From NCBI RefSeq assembly GCF_041260155.1, contig NC_091929.1, forward strand, positions 49,181,389-49,245,388: a stretch of 64,000 bases of DNA, read 5' to 3'. The position numbers and the translations under genes are program-made. Below, piece by piece: positions 14,501 to 25,688 of this stretch. Each line of letters opens with the position of its first letter. The stretch's first letter is position 1. The stretch comes from Ptychodera flava. Its lineage: Eukaryota; Hemichordata; Enteropneusta; Ptychoderidae. The notes under the pieces are model-generated. The model worked only from the letters and a program-made list of their open reading frames with translations, had not been told where the DNA came from and ran no database searches.

Positions 14501-17500
14501 TTGTAGAGGGCGCTATTGTTGCAGTAACATCGAGGTCCATGTTAATTGCTAAAATCTTTCTCTTGGATACTTTTCAGTGGTATGATTATCAAAACCAATG
14601 TCAGTCGTTTTTGGCTCCAAAGTTGATTTTGATTGAAGATTTCCACCATTCTGTGTATTTGTTCATTCATTTGTGCATTTATTTATGAACAAAAGAGTGT
14701 GTAAGATTCCAGATCTATCAAGAAAAATACTACAAGTTCAAAACTATTCAAAGGATACAGAAATATCCTTTAAGCACAGATAGCTGTTCAAGCCTAGTAA
14801 AAGTTGAGCATTGTATAGAGCGCCCTCTATCGACAAGACAAGTCCTACCTTTTCTCTTCTTGAAACGATCCTTTTATCCCATCTGCAGCATGGACTGATG
14901 CTGTGACAGACACTTGGTGGCGTGTCATGTCTCTCTCTCGTTGTCTGCTAATCATGATGTTTTCTCTTCCCTCAGTGCCTATGCCGGCAATTATAGCCAT
15001 TGCCGTTGTAGCCGGACTACTGCTTCTCTGCTGTTGTATTTGTATATGTAAGAAATGCTGCTGCAAGAAGAAAAAAAAGAAGGAAGGGAAGAAGGGTTTG
15101 AAGGGTGCTGTTGACTTGAAGAGTGTTCAAATGCTCGGAGCTAGTTATAAGGAAAAGGTCTGCATGGGTTTCTGTCCCACTTTGCATGAGTGTGTTCTGT
15201 TTGACTTTTTGGGTTTCCAAGGTTTTGCTGTCAATTCTGATATGAACTGCCAGCCATCTTGTGGAATATGGCTAGAAAGCAATTAATTAATAAATCAGTG
15301 AACATAACTTATTCAATAATTTGGTGAGTGACTTGTTTGCAATCAATAAGCCAATCTATAAGTCAGCCAATCATATCAAGAATGTTACCTACCAATCAAC
15401 CAATCTGTCAATCAGTCTATTAGCCAACCTGTCAACCAATCCATCAAACAACGTGTCAATCAGTCCATCAGCCAAAATGACAATCTATCAGCCAACCTGT
15501 CAATCAATCAATCAGCCAGTCTTATCGATCTATCAACCAACCTGTCAATCAGTCAGCCAACCTGTCAATCAGTCAATCAGCTAGGCATGTCAAGAATTCC
15601 ATCAATCAACAGACCTGTCTGTTTATAAGTCAATTTTATCATCAGTAAATAATTCAAAATATCAATCAAATTGAATCATTGATCATTGATTGTAAATCAC
15701 TCAATCTGTCAATCATGCAGCATTCACATTGATTTTTAAGCTGATACTCATTCTATACCATAGTGTGTTTTTCAAACAACCATTGCTGCTATAGCTTGCA
15801 ATGCTTTAAAAAAAAGGAAAGTTGGCTGTGTGCTTTTATTCTCCAGCAGCTATTCATTGGTTGCCAAAAGGCCATACCAAACTGTGAACAGCATAAAGTG
15901 CTGCAGTAAACAGTTTTAAATTTAGGACTTTTCGTTACATTAGGAATCTTAGAAATTATTACTGATGCACAACCATCAAATGTTTAAGTTAGCCAACATG
16001 CCTCAAAAACCAATTGAAAAGCTTCTTAGGGAGTAGCTTATGATAAACACTTTCAAGAACAACTGATATGATTGGCTAGTAAACAAATCATCAACCACTC
16101 ATTGGCCTTCTTGGTGTAAAATGGGCCAATAAAAATAGAGTGTTGTAGACTAGCATTTCAAACATGGCTGAAGTAGAGTTGACAGCAAGCTAGGGGTACC
16201 ACTTGTGGTGTGTTTGTTGTGTTCTGTAATCTGTCCTGTTCTGTGGTGCAATTCAAACTTTGTATCTTGTGTGATTTTTTTTCTCGCATTCTTTGTTGAT
16301 GGTATTTCTCACTGATGCACAAAGATGGCATGTATGTACACTTTTCTTTTAGCAACAAACTGTTCGCACACATCAGGAGATAAGGTATTTGCATGCTTCT
16401 TTGCCTAGGGGCCTCATCGGAATTTCAAACCAATCAATCCGCTCATAAGGAACACTTTCAGACCAACACAATCCATGATGTCCAGATCTTTGTGTCAATT
16501 TTGCATTCGTTTTCATGTGAATCGTCGATGTGTCGTCTTCTCTTACTGTCTCTGTATTTTTTTCCACGCACATCACAAATGCAACTCTGCACACCACTTC
16601 CTCTACTGGTTTGTATTCATCAATTTGTGTGTCAACTCTCTCTCTCTCCGATTTCTTCCAATATCTAGTATCAACTTTTGAAGTTTTCACTAACTCTCAC
16701 AAAAAAAACACCTATGTAACATTAGACAAGTCACAGATCTACACATTCATAGATTCTGACAAAATCATCTCGATGTGATACGGCTTCAAATTTACCAAAT
16801 TTGTAAATATATCTTTGGACCAGACAGAAATATTATAATCATGTTCAGATACCAAGACACATACTGAGACACATACCGAGACACATACACACACCTAACA
16901 CATTATCCATATCCAACATAATCTCATGACATTGTAGAGGAAAAGATACACACAAATCAACAACCATACACACAAACAAATACGTACATACTGACAATAT
17001 ACATGTAAACTTATCCAATCTTGTACAGACACTTTCATTGTGTAAACATCCATCCACATTCCAATAGTCATTCACCCATACACAAGACACTTACAAACAT
17101 AAATAACTTTTGGTGTTCTCTTAGTGTGTTCTCATCAACACAAAATTTACTTCTTCCCTCAAACCCTTCCAAGCAATGTGACTAGCAGCAGCATGAACCA
17201 ACTCAGAGTAACATGCAACAAACCCAGTGTTGATGTGATAACCTCAATCCTGACCTGGTCCAAATCCTGACCAATGTTTTCCAGCCCAGGCAGACGCATG
17301 CTTTTTTTCCCATATTTTTGCAGCTTCCTTCCAGTCGCTGTAAACTCAAACTGCGAAACTTTTCGTGGCCATTTTATTCAAATAAGGATTTATTCATGTC
17401 TGATTCAGAAGTTCAACGCTTCAAAATCACAATTTTTAAATGATCATTTTGCAAAAAACGGGGTTGAGCTTCAACATTAAAAAATTGAAGAGTGAAGTAT

Positions 17501-20500
17501 ATACAGTGTTAATGGTTTTAAAATCCTGTTTTCTTTCCAAAAATGGCCATGAAAGGTTTCAATTATCATTTAGTTTCTGCTTCATTACTTTCCCTAGCAA
17601 CTGCCGTAACTATGAATAAATTGTGTTTCCATCTACTGTCATCCAATCAGAACTTAGCATTTGCCTGCTAATTCTGAAACCACCTTGTGAACTGTCCAAT
17701 CAGAGGCTGTATGACAGTAGATGGAGACAGCTGCTTGATAATTGCCCTTCATTAACATTCATATAAATAGAAAACATCGCAACATCATCCAAATATCTGT
17801 TCAACTTCTAGTGAATTTCAAAATGTCTAACAAAAACACTGAAACAAGATTCTGATTAACCGCAATCACCTACAGGTTTACCTGACTTACCCAGCTTAAT
17901 TGATAATCTGTGCAAAATTTTATCTTAATTTCAGAAATATACCCTTCAAGTTTGCAATAATACAGTTTAAAAGTACAATTTTTATACTTCAAACAAAGAA
18001 CACAAATGCTGAAATGGTCAGAATTACAAAGACTATCAGAAGTTGAACAGATTTATAGAATGGATGAAATTATCGCTATATGAAACATCAATTAATAATT
18101 CTTCTGAATGTTGCTATAGTTACATGGATTGCTTTTCATACAGCAAACAGAGTTACATATTTTTTTTCAAATAATAGGATAAAAACCAAACCACATGAGC
18201 AATGAACAATTTTCCTCTGGAACTTTTGATTATTTTTTTTTTCATTATTTATGTTTTTTGTCACTACAATTTCTTGTTCTACTTTCCAAAGAATGTTGAG
18301 ATTGAGATACACAGCATTCAGCTTGTCAACTCTACCTGTTCACATCTAAATGCACTGTATGGTTTACATGTAAATTCTGTATCCAGCTATAATTCAAACA
18401 TAAACAATAACAGTGTTTAAAAAGTTAATAAACTACTGTGTTGACAAGCTAAGTCGTAGGGGTTTCAACATCCTGTAGGGAGTAGAACAAGAAACTGTAG
18501 TTGACATAAAAAGTGAAAATATCATAAGTTTCAGCTTCTTGCCCTTTGAGTACTTTGGAAAATGACATGAGGTTGACATTAACTGATACGTTTGCCTAGA
18601 AGCAATCCATGTACACTAAATGTAAATTTTAGTTCTATGTCTGTTTGTTTGCTGTGTTTTTTATGTTTCATGAGTTGATGTTAAAATCTGTGTTTGATCA
18701 ATATCAAACATCCCTCAATCACCCCTGAGTAATGGAATCACAAAGATTCGTAAATAATTTTTTACAAAATCAGAGTTTGCATATTTTCAAATCCTTTCAG
18801 CTGTAGAAATCTTCAGATGATCCAAAAATATTTACCATTTTATACTTCAGCTTCGATTGCAAATCTTTCTGTTACAAAAAGATTTCTACTTGCAGTATAT
18901 CCAAGATTAAAAACATAATATAGCAATAGTCTTTCTTAATTTAAAGAAATTAAAATGAATATTTTGGACACATAAGTTTTGGTAAGAAATAAATTTGCTG
19001 CAGAGTGCAATTTTTACTTATGTATATTACAATTAGAACAATGTTATAAAATTGGCGTTATTAGAGATTTTGTAGTAACTTGGTCAATTTTATATTTACC
19101 ATGACACTAAACAGGTCCAGCCTGATGTTGAAGAGTTAGATGGCGCAGGAGGCGAAGACCAAGAAGACACAGATTCGGTGAAATCTGAACTTAAACTTGG
19201 AAAATTACAGTTTTCCTTAGACTATGACTTCCAAGAAGGAAAGGTGAGAATGAAATGACAACATTGGTGCAAAACAAGGGATATTAATATTCAATTTTTT
19301 TTACTGAACATACTGAAATGGCAACATATCTGATGAACTGGAAATTCCCATAAATATTCTAGTACTGTGTTGTGGACCATTTGAACCCTGACCTTTGTTG
19401 ACCTCTGACATCACATGGAGATGTACATCAGAAAAGGATGTATAGGATTGACAATTGTCAATGTCTTGATGTGCAATCAGAGGTTACCAATTCCTGCATT
19501 TGCATTTCCCTAAATCACTGGTAGTTTTAGCAATTCAACAAAGTTTCTATCTTTCTCAAAGGTCAAGTTCAAATATATGTTGACTGGGTTTCCAGGATCA
19601 TCTCATTTACATATTGATATACATATTGATATTGATATACACTATGACATCATAAGGTCAATGCTATTCCACCTTGTAACTTTTCTAGAAACTAAACACT
19701 GAAAGGCAGATTAGCAGGAATAGATAGAATACAGGAATGATGTTCATATGCCACATCATGGAAATGCTTCTGAACTGTAATTGATGAATAGAGCTTATCC
19801 ATATCCATGTTAAAGACTTTGCACACAAATGTTTCCCTTTGGACTTAGACTTAGCAATCAGGAAGTGCAGGATTTAATTACTCTAGCTTTTTAACAGAGC
19901 AGTTTTGACTTTGATGTCTTCATTAGGTGACTTTGTGACTTATGTTGTGAGTTTGAATCCCGTTGAGAATTTACCAACTTTTCACACCACCAGTGCCTGT
20001 CATCTCCAACTTAACCATAAGTACAACACTATAACAGGTTATTCTGTTTGTCTACAGTTGACGGTTGGTGTAATACAAGCTGCTGATCTACCAGGCATGG
20101 ATTTCTCTGGAACTTCTGATCCGTATGTCAAAGTCTATCTATTACCAGACAAGAAGAAGAAATATGAGACTAAAGTACACAGGAAGACACTTAATCCTGT
20201 CTTCAACGAGACATTTACATTCAAGGTGAGTATTTATATCTCATCTAATCTTTCTGATCAATATGGAAATGATTCAGAATCTCCATATGCTGAGCTCATA
20301 TTTACGCAATAAAGCACACCCAGTGATGGTATACCACAAGATTTTTACCAGTTCATGACATATGCACTCGCTATCGCTTGAGCATATATTAAGTAAACTG
20401 GCTCATAACTTGAGTCATTTCTATTTCATTTTACTTTAAAATATTGTGAATGTGCGAGGAAGAATTATTGATGATAAGCATGAATAGTGTTTGGCCCCAG

Positions 20501-22987
20501 AACATGCATTGTACACTAATGTGATGTAAGTATACATATTTCGGGCCAAATGCATATCTCTGCATATCAAGAAGACTTCTTCCTGTAATGTATACTTACA
20601 TCACATGAGTGTAAAATGCAGTGTTATGATTACTATGCATGTTTCAAGGCCTACTTCTAGAATTCATGTGGTCACATTATAACTTCAAGGACAAAGAGTT
20701 TATTGTACATTTAATTTTGTCCTCAGCCATCAGGTATCTGTGTACAGCTGCATGAAATCCATCATGACACAAACTTTTGATGATTTCTTTGTACAATACA
20801 GGTGCCGTACAGTGATGTGGCAGGCAAGACTCTGGTCTTTGCTATCTATGACTTTGATCGGTTCTCACGTCATGATGTCATCGGTGAGGTCAAAGTTCCC
20901 CTTGGCACTGTGGATCTGGGTCGTGTCATTGAAGAATGGAGGGACTTACAAAGTGCTGAAGTACCTGGTGGAGAGGTAACACAGCTCACATTCTCTGAAC
21001 CTGTTCACACCCTGATTGCCTGTGAACAGGTCCACACTCATCTTTAACTACAATAGGTTTGGGCTAAACCATTGTCTTGAAAGGGTTAAGAAGAGTAATT
21101 TCCTGATCTTTATTTTGCACAGTATTTTAGGAGCTATGTACTCTGGTTTAGGTCTTTAAAGTGGCACTCCCATTTGGTAACATTTTTAAAACACATTTTT
21201 TTATTGCCAACGGTCGATATTTGATGTGGCGACTGCGCGCGGATCGCGAGATATCGATAAAGACATGTCTTCAAAAAAGTAAAAGTTTGAATTCCGGTGG
21301 CCCACCTAATTCAGCTTCCGAACATCGAACGTTCGGCACTGGGGCCATTGTCAACTAAGCTATGGAGTACAAGTCTACACTGACGGTGCTGTACGCCACA
21401 GTACCACTTGCCTCGGTGATCGATCATGCCCCGTGGGAGAAAGCTGAGTCTTACTGACTTGGTGATAAAACGAAAAACAATTTTTGCTGATTCCACCAGA
21501 ATTCGCATAGGTGACTATCCCAGTTACATGCGGTTGATACATAGCGGCCACCACTTGGTATGCATAGACGCATACCACACGCGCGGCGAACCACACGTTC
21601 TGTGTGGCAGACGACAAAATGTAGTCATCGGAGGCGGCTAATATTTAACACGTAAAAACTTATGTTTATGTGGTATTGGTTAAAAATATAATACAACTGA
21701 TTTAGAATAATAAAAACGACAAAGCTAAGAAGAAGTTTTCAAAAACTGACCTGTGGTAAAGGCATAATGCTGTATATAAAGTCTTTGCAGTGGGAGGTAA
21801 AATTGCGTTGTTCGAACTTATTATGGACTCCCTAGAATATTGTCAATCAGCACAACAACAAACCTTCGGGGGATTTCGCGTCATAATCAGAAACGATCGT
21901 AAAACTTCGGGATGTGAAAAATACGCTCGGGAAATGACATGTTTTTATCGATATCTCGCGATCTGCGTGCAGTCGCCACGTAAATATCGATCGTTGGCAT
22001 AAAAAAATGTGTTTTAAAATGTTACCAAATGGGAGTGCCTATTTAAACGTTCAGCTCATGGTCATAGACCTAATGATGCATGACAAATAATTTTTACTGA
22101 GTGTTTGGACTCAGCCAGTACATCAGGGAAAGAAGAAATTACTTGTTTGATATAGATTTCAAAAACTATAATTATGGCTCTTGATCAAATATTATAAGAA
22201 ATGAAATGAGATGAAAAATATGTATACATGTTGGGATTTTAAGGTAACTTTTTTGTAGAGAAATAATGTTCATTTATATGTCTTTCGATTGATAGTGTAG
22301 AGCAACCAAAATACAAAATAAGAGTAATTTTCCTCATCAAAGTGAAGAACAATAAAACAAATGACAATCATTTCTGTTTAAGTGGTTAAGTTGATTTATA
22401 CACCTACCCTTGTTTAAGCATTTCTTTGACCTTGACAATGTTCTGACATGTTTCCAGGGCAAGTCTGAACTGGGTGATGTCTGCTTTTCTCTGCGTTATG
22501 TACCGACTGCTGGCAAATTGACTGTGGTTGTGCTAGAAGCCAAGAACCTGAAGAAAATGGATGTCGGTGGTCTATCAGGTAATGCCTATACACAGTCATT
22601 AATCTTTTACCTCAGAACTACTCATTTGTATCTGACCTCTGACCTCATTTGCATCAGTGTATGATTAGATTTTCAAGGGAAAATTCTCTTTCGCAGATCT
22701 TTATGGAAAGCTATCAGACTGAGTGTACCTGGATTGTTAAATAATGAAAGTGCCACATGCTCTAGGCACTTATAACGATATATCAAAATTACACTCGAGT
22801 ATAGACATTTTAGACAGATCTAGTCTTTTTAATGCAAGGATAATGAATTATTTTTATTCTTGAATCGTATGCTAATTGAATTTTTTTTTCCCCTTCAATT
22901 GTATGTTGTGTGCAATGTCATGTATTTTCTATGTTTTGTGGAGACTTTAATCGGGACTTTACTTCTGTTAGTTATCCAATAAATTAA

Positions 22988-23018
<31 letters not shown>

Positions 23019-23822
23019 AATGAATATACTTCTGTTAGTTATCCAATAAATAAATAAATAAATAAAATGAATAATAGTATTCTCTTTTACAGATCCTTAT
23101 GTTACGCTATCAGTTTACATGGGTGATTTAAAAATAAACATTTTTATCTTGTCAGATCCCTATGTGAAGCTCTCAGTGTACATGGGTGGTAAACGAATGA
23201 AGAAGAAGAAGACAAGTATAAAGAAGAGAACGCTGAATCCATATTACAATGAATCATTTGTCTTTGAAGTGCCCTTTGAACAGATACAGGTGAGAAAATA
23301 CCGGATTATCAAAGTCAAGAGTGAAATTCTTATTGTATGTCAGTCTGTTCAACCTTTTTAATCTGTTATTGGTTTCCTGTTGATGGTGAGATAGCTTGGA
23401 AATGTATGTATACATAGCTGTACTCAACATAACTTCATTTTATGAGTGTTCATGATTCTAATCATGGCTAGCCTTTAATGATGATCACACTTTACTTTAG
23501 CTTTATAAGACTGTTGTGTGACATTTGAATGAATTTTCAGACATTTTTAAATAGAATGACAAGATGTAAATGTACAATCCAGTCTGAGAAAACATCACAT
23601 AATGCTAAATACTTTGTCTCTCTTTATTTCTCAAAACAACAGAAAGTCACACTGGTCGTCACAGTTGTTGACTATGATCGCATGGGCAGCAGTGAACCAA
23701 TCGGCAAAGTTGTCCTGGGATGTAACGCATCGGGCGCCGGCCTGCGACACTGGAGTGACATGCTTGCATCGCCACGAAGACCCATCGCGCAATGGCACAC
23801 ACTAGTGGAGCCAGATTCCTAA
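11418..23822 (+). CDS. SYT1: synaptotagmin-1, complete coding region (nine constitutive exons, 425 aa)
   Basis: Synaptotagmin-1 is the vesicle calcium sensor for exocytosis; it binds SNAREs and acidic lipids through two C2 domains. The CDS joins 11418-11529, 12169-12246, 14976-15157, 19115-19243, 20058-20225, 20802-20975, 22458-22578, 23156-23289 and 23643-23822: 1278 nt, all junctions GT-AG and in phase. The protein has a short lumenal part, a membrane span at about residues 67-90 after 'KIPLP', the palmitoylation-type cluster '[12 protein letters not shown]', a lysine stretch, and the linker '[12 protein letters not shown]' known from invertebrate Syt1. C2A calcium ligands are D182, D188, D240, D242, D248. 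C2B ligands are D316, D322, D376, D378, E384, the last being Glu as in Drosophila. C2B keeps the polybasic KKKK strand. The end '[10 protein letters not shown]' plus a short tail is typical. An alternative exon (13258-13529) and an alternative C2B acceptor (23093) are listed separately. Confidence 0.96.
12169..12246 (+). CDS. SYT1: SYT1 exon 2 (lumenal/juxtamembrane)
   Basis: 78 nt between 'tttcatag' and 'gtaagt'. It encodes [20 protein letters not shown] and then LLEKIP. It enters and leaves in phase 1. The 'KIP' end joined to exon 4 gives KIPLP, matching the pre-membrane motif of vertebrate Syt1, which supports the 12246-14976 junction. Confidence 0.9.
13258..13529 (+). CDS. SYT1: SYT1 alternative exon 3: different lumenal segment and membrane span
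   Basis: Acceptor 'tgttttgttcag' ends at 13257; donor 'aaaaag|gttaaa' follows 13529. The length is 272 nt, phase 1 in and phase 0 out, the same class as exon 4 (182 nt). It encodes a longer lumenal stretch with an N-T-T sequon, then '[19 protein letters not shown]' as membrane span and 'FCKKKKGKK'. It lacks the cysteine cluster and the conserved KGLKGAVDL linker of exon 4. Using both exons or neither shifts the frame, so they must be used alternatively. An ATG at 13323 (A at -3) could instead make this an alternative first exon. Transcript evidence is absent, and the donor is weaker than average. Confidence 0.7.
14976..15157 (+). CDS. SYT1: SYT1 exon 4 (canonical membrane span and linker)
   Basis: Acceptor 'cttccctcag' ends at 14975; donor 'gaaaag|gtctgc' is weak. 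It encodes [20 protein letters not shown], the Cys/Lys-rich juxtamembrane cluster and the linker [20 protein letters not shown]. The sequence strongly resembles fly and vertebrate Syt1 in this region. Confidence 0.93.
15330..15760. repeat. degenerate (CCAACCTGTCAATCAGT)n array in a SYT1 intron
   Basis: Many tandem variants of 'caatcag', 'ccaacctgtcaat' and 'aatcagccag' fill this intron segment. The open frame here is repeat-encoded and not a gene. Confidence 0.85.
15761..18264. other. SYT1 intron, unannotated part
   Basis: No coding similarity was found. Two overlapping ORFs at 16373-16690 (both strands) lie in a slightly less AT-rich patch but resemble nothing and lack splice support. A short inverted repeat, 'ccatctactgtcat' at about 17628 against 'atgacagtagatgg' at about 17712, encloses two CCAAT motifs. 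The stretch 16855-17100 is rich in 'gagacacata' and CA dinucleotides. Confidence 0.5.
18265..18505. mobile_element. TIR element, family A copy 2 (about 240 bp, non-autonomous)
   Basis: The left end reads 'actacaatttcttgttctact', 'gaatgttgagattgagat', 'ttcagcttgtcaac'. The right end is its reverse complement with changes: 'gttgacaagctaa', 'gtttcaacatcctgtaggg', 'agtagaacaagaaactgtag'. The arms are about 60 bp and the interior has no ORF, so this is a MITE. Confidence 0.75.
19115..19243 (+). CDS. SYT1: SYT1 exon 5 (linker and first C2A strand)
   Basis: 129 nt, phase 0 to 0, between 'ctaaacag' and 'gtgaga'. It encodes [20 protein letters not shown] and then '[16 protein letters not shown]', the start of C2A. 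Confidence 0.96.
20058..20225 (+). CDS. SYT1: SYT1 exon 6 (C2A, calcium loop 1)
   Basis: 168 nt, phase 0 to 0, between 'gtctacag' and 'gtgagt'. It encodes [15 protein letters not shown] and [16 protein letters not shown], with calcium-ligand aspartates D182 and D188 and the C2A lysine run. Confidence 0.97.
20506..20619. repeat. imperfect inverted repeat in a SYT1 intron
   Basis: Left arm 'gtgatgtaagtatacat' (about 20520-20537) pairs with right arm 'atgtatacttacatcac' (about 20588-20604); the pairing extends outward to about 32 bp per side. The spacer is about 50 bp. It is probably the remains of a small TIR element. Confidence 0.7.
20802..20975 (+). CDS. SYT1: SYT1 exon 7 (C2A, calcium loop 3)
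   Basis: 174 nt, phase 0 to 0, between 'caatacag' and 'gtaaca'. It encodes [19 protein letters not shown] and [16 protein letters not shown], with ligands D240, D242 and D248, and ends in the C2A-C2B linker VPGGE. Confidence 0.97.
21161..22041. mobile_element. 881-bp TIR element in a SYT1 intron, about 105-bp inverted ends
   Basis: The left end 'ggcactcccatttggtaaca' and right end 'tgttaccaaatgggagtgcc' start arms that match for about 105 bp, through 'gcgagatatcgataaa'. TTTAAA flanks both sides (21155-21160 and 22042-22047), a target duplication of TTTAAA or TTAA type. The interior is GC-richer than the intron and has only short ORFs on both strands with no recognisable transposase, so it is non-autonomous. 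The superfamily is not certain; a TTAA target would suggest piggyBac-like mobilisation. Confidence 0.85.
22458..22578 (+). CDS. SYT1: SYT1 exon 8 (C2B start)
   Basis: 121 nt, phase 0 to 1, between 'gtttccag' and 'gtaatg'. It encodes [20 protein letters not shown] and [12 protein letters not shown], with ligand D316. Confidence 0.97.
22698..22735 (+). pseudogene. degenerate copy of the start of SYT1 exon 9
   Basis: After 'tctctttcgcag', the sequence 'atctttatgg', 'aagctatcag', 'gtgtacctgg' matches the first bases of exon 9 (23156), with a small insertion and base changes. It keeps an acceptor-like AG but no open frame consistent with C2B. With the copy at 23093 it shows that the acceptor plus exon start was duplicated more than once. 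Confidence 0.65.
22945..23075. repeat. tandem duplication with (AAAT)n microsatellites
   Basis: 'acttctgttagttatccaat' occurs twice (about 22959 and 23029), each followed by an 'aaataaataaat' run. The duplication lies immediately before the duplicated exon 9 start. Confidence 0.85.
23093..23155 (+). CDS. SYT1: in-frame upstream extension of SYT1 exon 9 (duplicated exon start, alternative acceptor)
   Basis: A second good acceptor, 'ttctcttttacag', ends at 23092. From it the sequence encodes [20 protein letters not shown] plus S, then runs without a stop through the normal acceptor into [12 protein letters not shown]. The extension is exactly 63 nt, so use of this site would insert 21 residues at C2B calcium loop 1, duplicating D322. 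It is a partial tandem duplicate of the exon start; whether it is spliced in is unknown. Confidence 0.55.
23156..23289 (+). CDS. SYT1: SYT1 exon 9 (C2B loop 1, polybasic strand)
   Basis: 134 nt, phase 1 to 0, between 'atcttgtcag' and 'gtgaga'. It encodes [19 protein letters not shown] and then [16 protein letters not shown]. The polybasic KKKK binds PIP2 and SNAREs in characterised Syt1. Confidence 0.97.
23643..23822 (+). CDS. SYT1: SYT1 exon 10 (C2B end, stop)
   Basis: The acceptor is 'aaaacaacag'. It encodes [19 protein letters not shown] (ligands D376, D378, E384), [20 protein letters not shown] and the tail TLVEPDS, then TAA at 23820-23822. Confidence 0.97.
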   Translation, partial: KVTLVVTVVDYDRMGSSEPIGKVVLGCNASGAGLRHWSDMLASPRRPIAQWHTLVEPDS

Positions 23823-25680
23823 AAGTTGGACATATCTAACAGAAATATTAAGAAACCAAAGCAGTGAATTGAAGGCCAACTATGTACTTAGTTTGTCATA
23901 ATCTCTCTTGTCATTGTGAATTATTTGTGTTACTCTATCAACACAAAAAAGGACGATTTCATCGTAGACAAAGAAAGGTTGCATGAGATAATTCCCAGAT
24001 AATAAATGTCATTTTAAATAATGCAAACAAACTCTTCCCCATATGATATTTACCCAGTCTCTATTATTTTAAAATATTCAGTTGTCTATCGTGTTAGTGT
24101 AGAAAGGAAAGGCTATTGAATCTACAACTGCTGACAATCAAGGCAAATTCCAAATGTTAAAGGGCGTACCCCCGGTATTTTACCTCATGATATAGAGATG
24201 CGTTTTGCTCTATAAGTTATATAAGATTGCAGTGTATGAATTTGCTAAGGACAAGTTTACACATATATGAAGAAAGTTACGTGTTGCATTGTTCAGCATT
24301 GTCTTATTTCAAGTGGACACTGTGTGTTGACATCTAAGTTGACAAGAAGATGTATTTCTCATATGGACTGAAAATATAGCCTGTATACTGAAGAGCTTTT
24401 AATTCCATACAGATTTCATCTACCTGATAGGATACGTCCATTTATTCCACGACAGTTTGGCTGATCTAGATGGCCTTGATTGGCAATACATGTTCATGGA
24501 CAGTGCTAGTCCAGATGGATTAGCAGTAAATGTTGATGGACATCTCTTATCCAGGAGTAGTGGTAGATAGTAAGGAGCATGATAATCCACACAGAGTAGG
24601 TGTTCATACTATTCCATATGGTGTAGCAATATATGGTATACGTGCATTGCTCATTCACATGGTTTAGCACTACTCCAAGAAGGGTAGGTGTACCCATCAT
24701 GGAATTAGATGTACACATCATGGAATTACATGTATCCATAAAGAATTGCATTACCTGGGTTCCATTTTCACAATATTCATAATATGATACAGAAACTCTC
24801 AATTGTACTTTCTGTATGAAACAGGTCACAGACTTCATTTTATAGAAACCACTGCATCGGTACAATTCATAGATACAGCCTACCCGTAGGTCCTCCCAAT
24901 ATTTACCCAAGCAGATGCCAAAATATTTGATAACATTCACAAAGCAAATGGAAGGGGACCCAAGATAATACTTGTAAAATGATTATGTTAGTGACGCTTG
25001 GCATGTAGTTTTTGAAAGTGTACATCAAATTGTGTAAAGAGATAATTTTGTAATTATTTAATCAGTAATGTCACACAAGGGTAGATTTTCTGTCTTAGTG
25101 CCTGGAATGTTATATTCACACTTATAATCCCACTTATATTTATGAAATCAGTGAGTTGGTATCAAAAACATTGCCGCTTTTGACTTTCAATATTTAATCC
25201 TACTGAGAGCTATAAACACTGCCCTCGTAGTTTGCCTAGTCTAACACTTTCATTTGTTGGCATATATAACTCCATATTTAGTCAATCTCAGGTGTTTATC
25301 TTTGGTCTTTCTTTCCCCCAGTACCACTGTTCTTTGTTTAGCATTTCAATACTCCAGTGTACTGTCTTGTTTGGCTTTAAAACAATCACGCTCCATGAGT
25401 GTGCAATCATTTCAAGTATTCAGTATTTTATTTGTGGTATGCTGTTTGTTGACAATTTTGTCCAGTTTCCAAAATTGTCACAAAGAATGGATTGTGATGG
25501 CTCATTAAATTTTGACTTATATTTCCAAGTGTATCATAGTGTTTCACTTTAATAAGGAGTGGAACTTTGTGAGTTGGCATCAAAAACAGTTTGTTAATGG
25601 GAGTTTGCACATAATTCCTCATTGGGGTATAGTGAGTGCAGTTTTAGAAAATAACTGAAGTTATTGGGGCTATATTTACT
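23823..25680 (+). other. SYT1 3' UTR and downstream sequence
   Basis: The first AATAAA after the stop is at 24001-24006, a plausible but unproven poly(A) signal. No coding sequence is seen. A 144-residue minus-strand ORF at 24506-24940 contains repeated 'atggaatta' motifs and resembles no family, so it was not called. Confidence 0.5.
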
Positions 25681-25688
25681 GCTGTGAA

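Noticed and set aside
16373..16690. 105-codon minus-strand ORF and overlapping plus-strand ORFs
   Set aside because: No similarity, no splice support, inside a SYT1 intron and open on both strands.
24506..24940. 144-codon minus-strand ORF
   Set aside because: Low-complexity repeated motifs in the SYT1 3' region, no family resemblance, no promoter or splice context.
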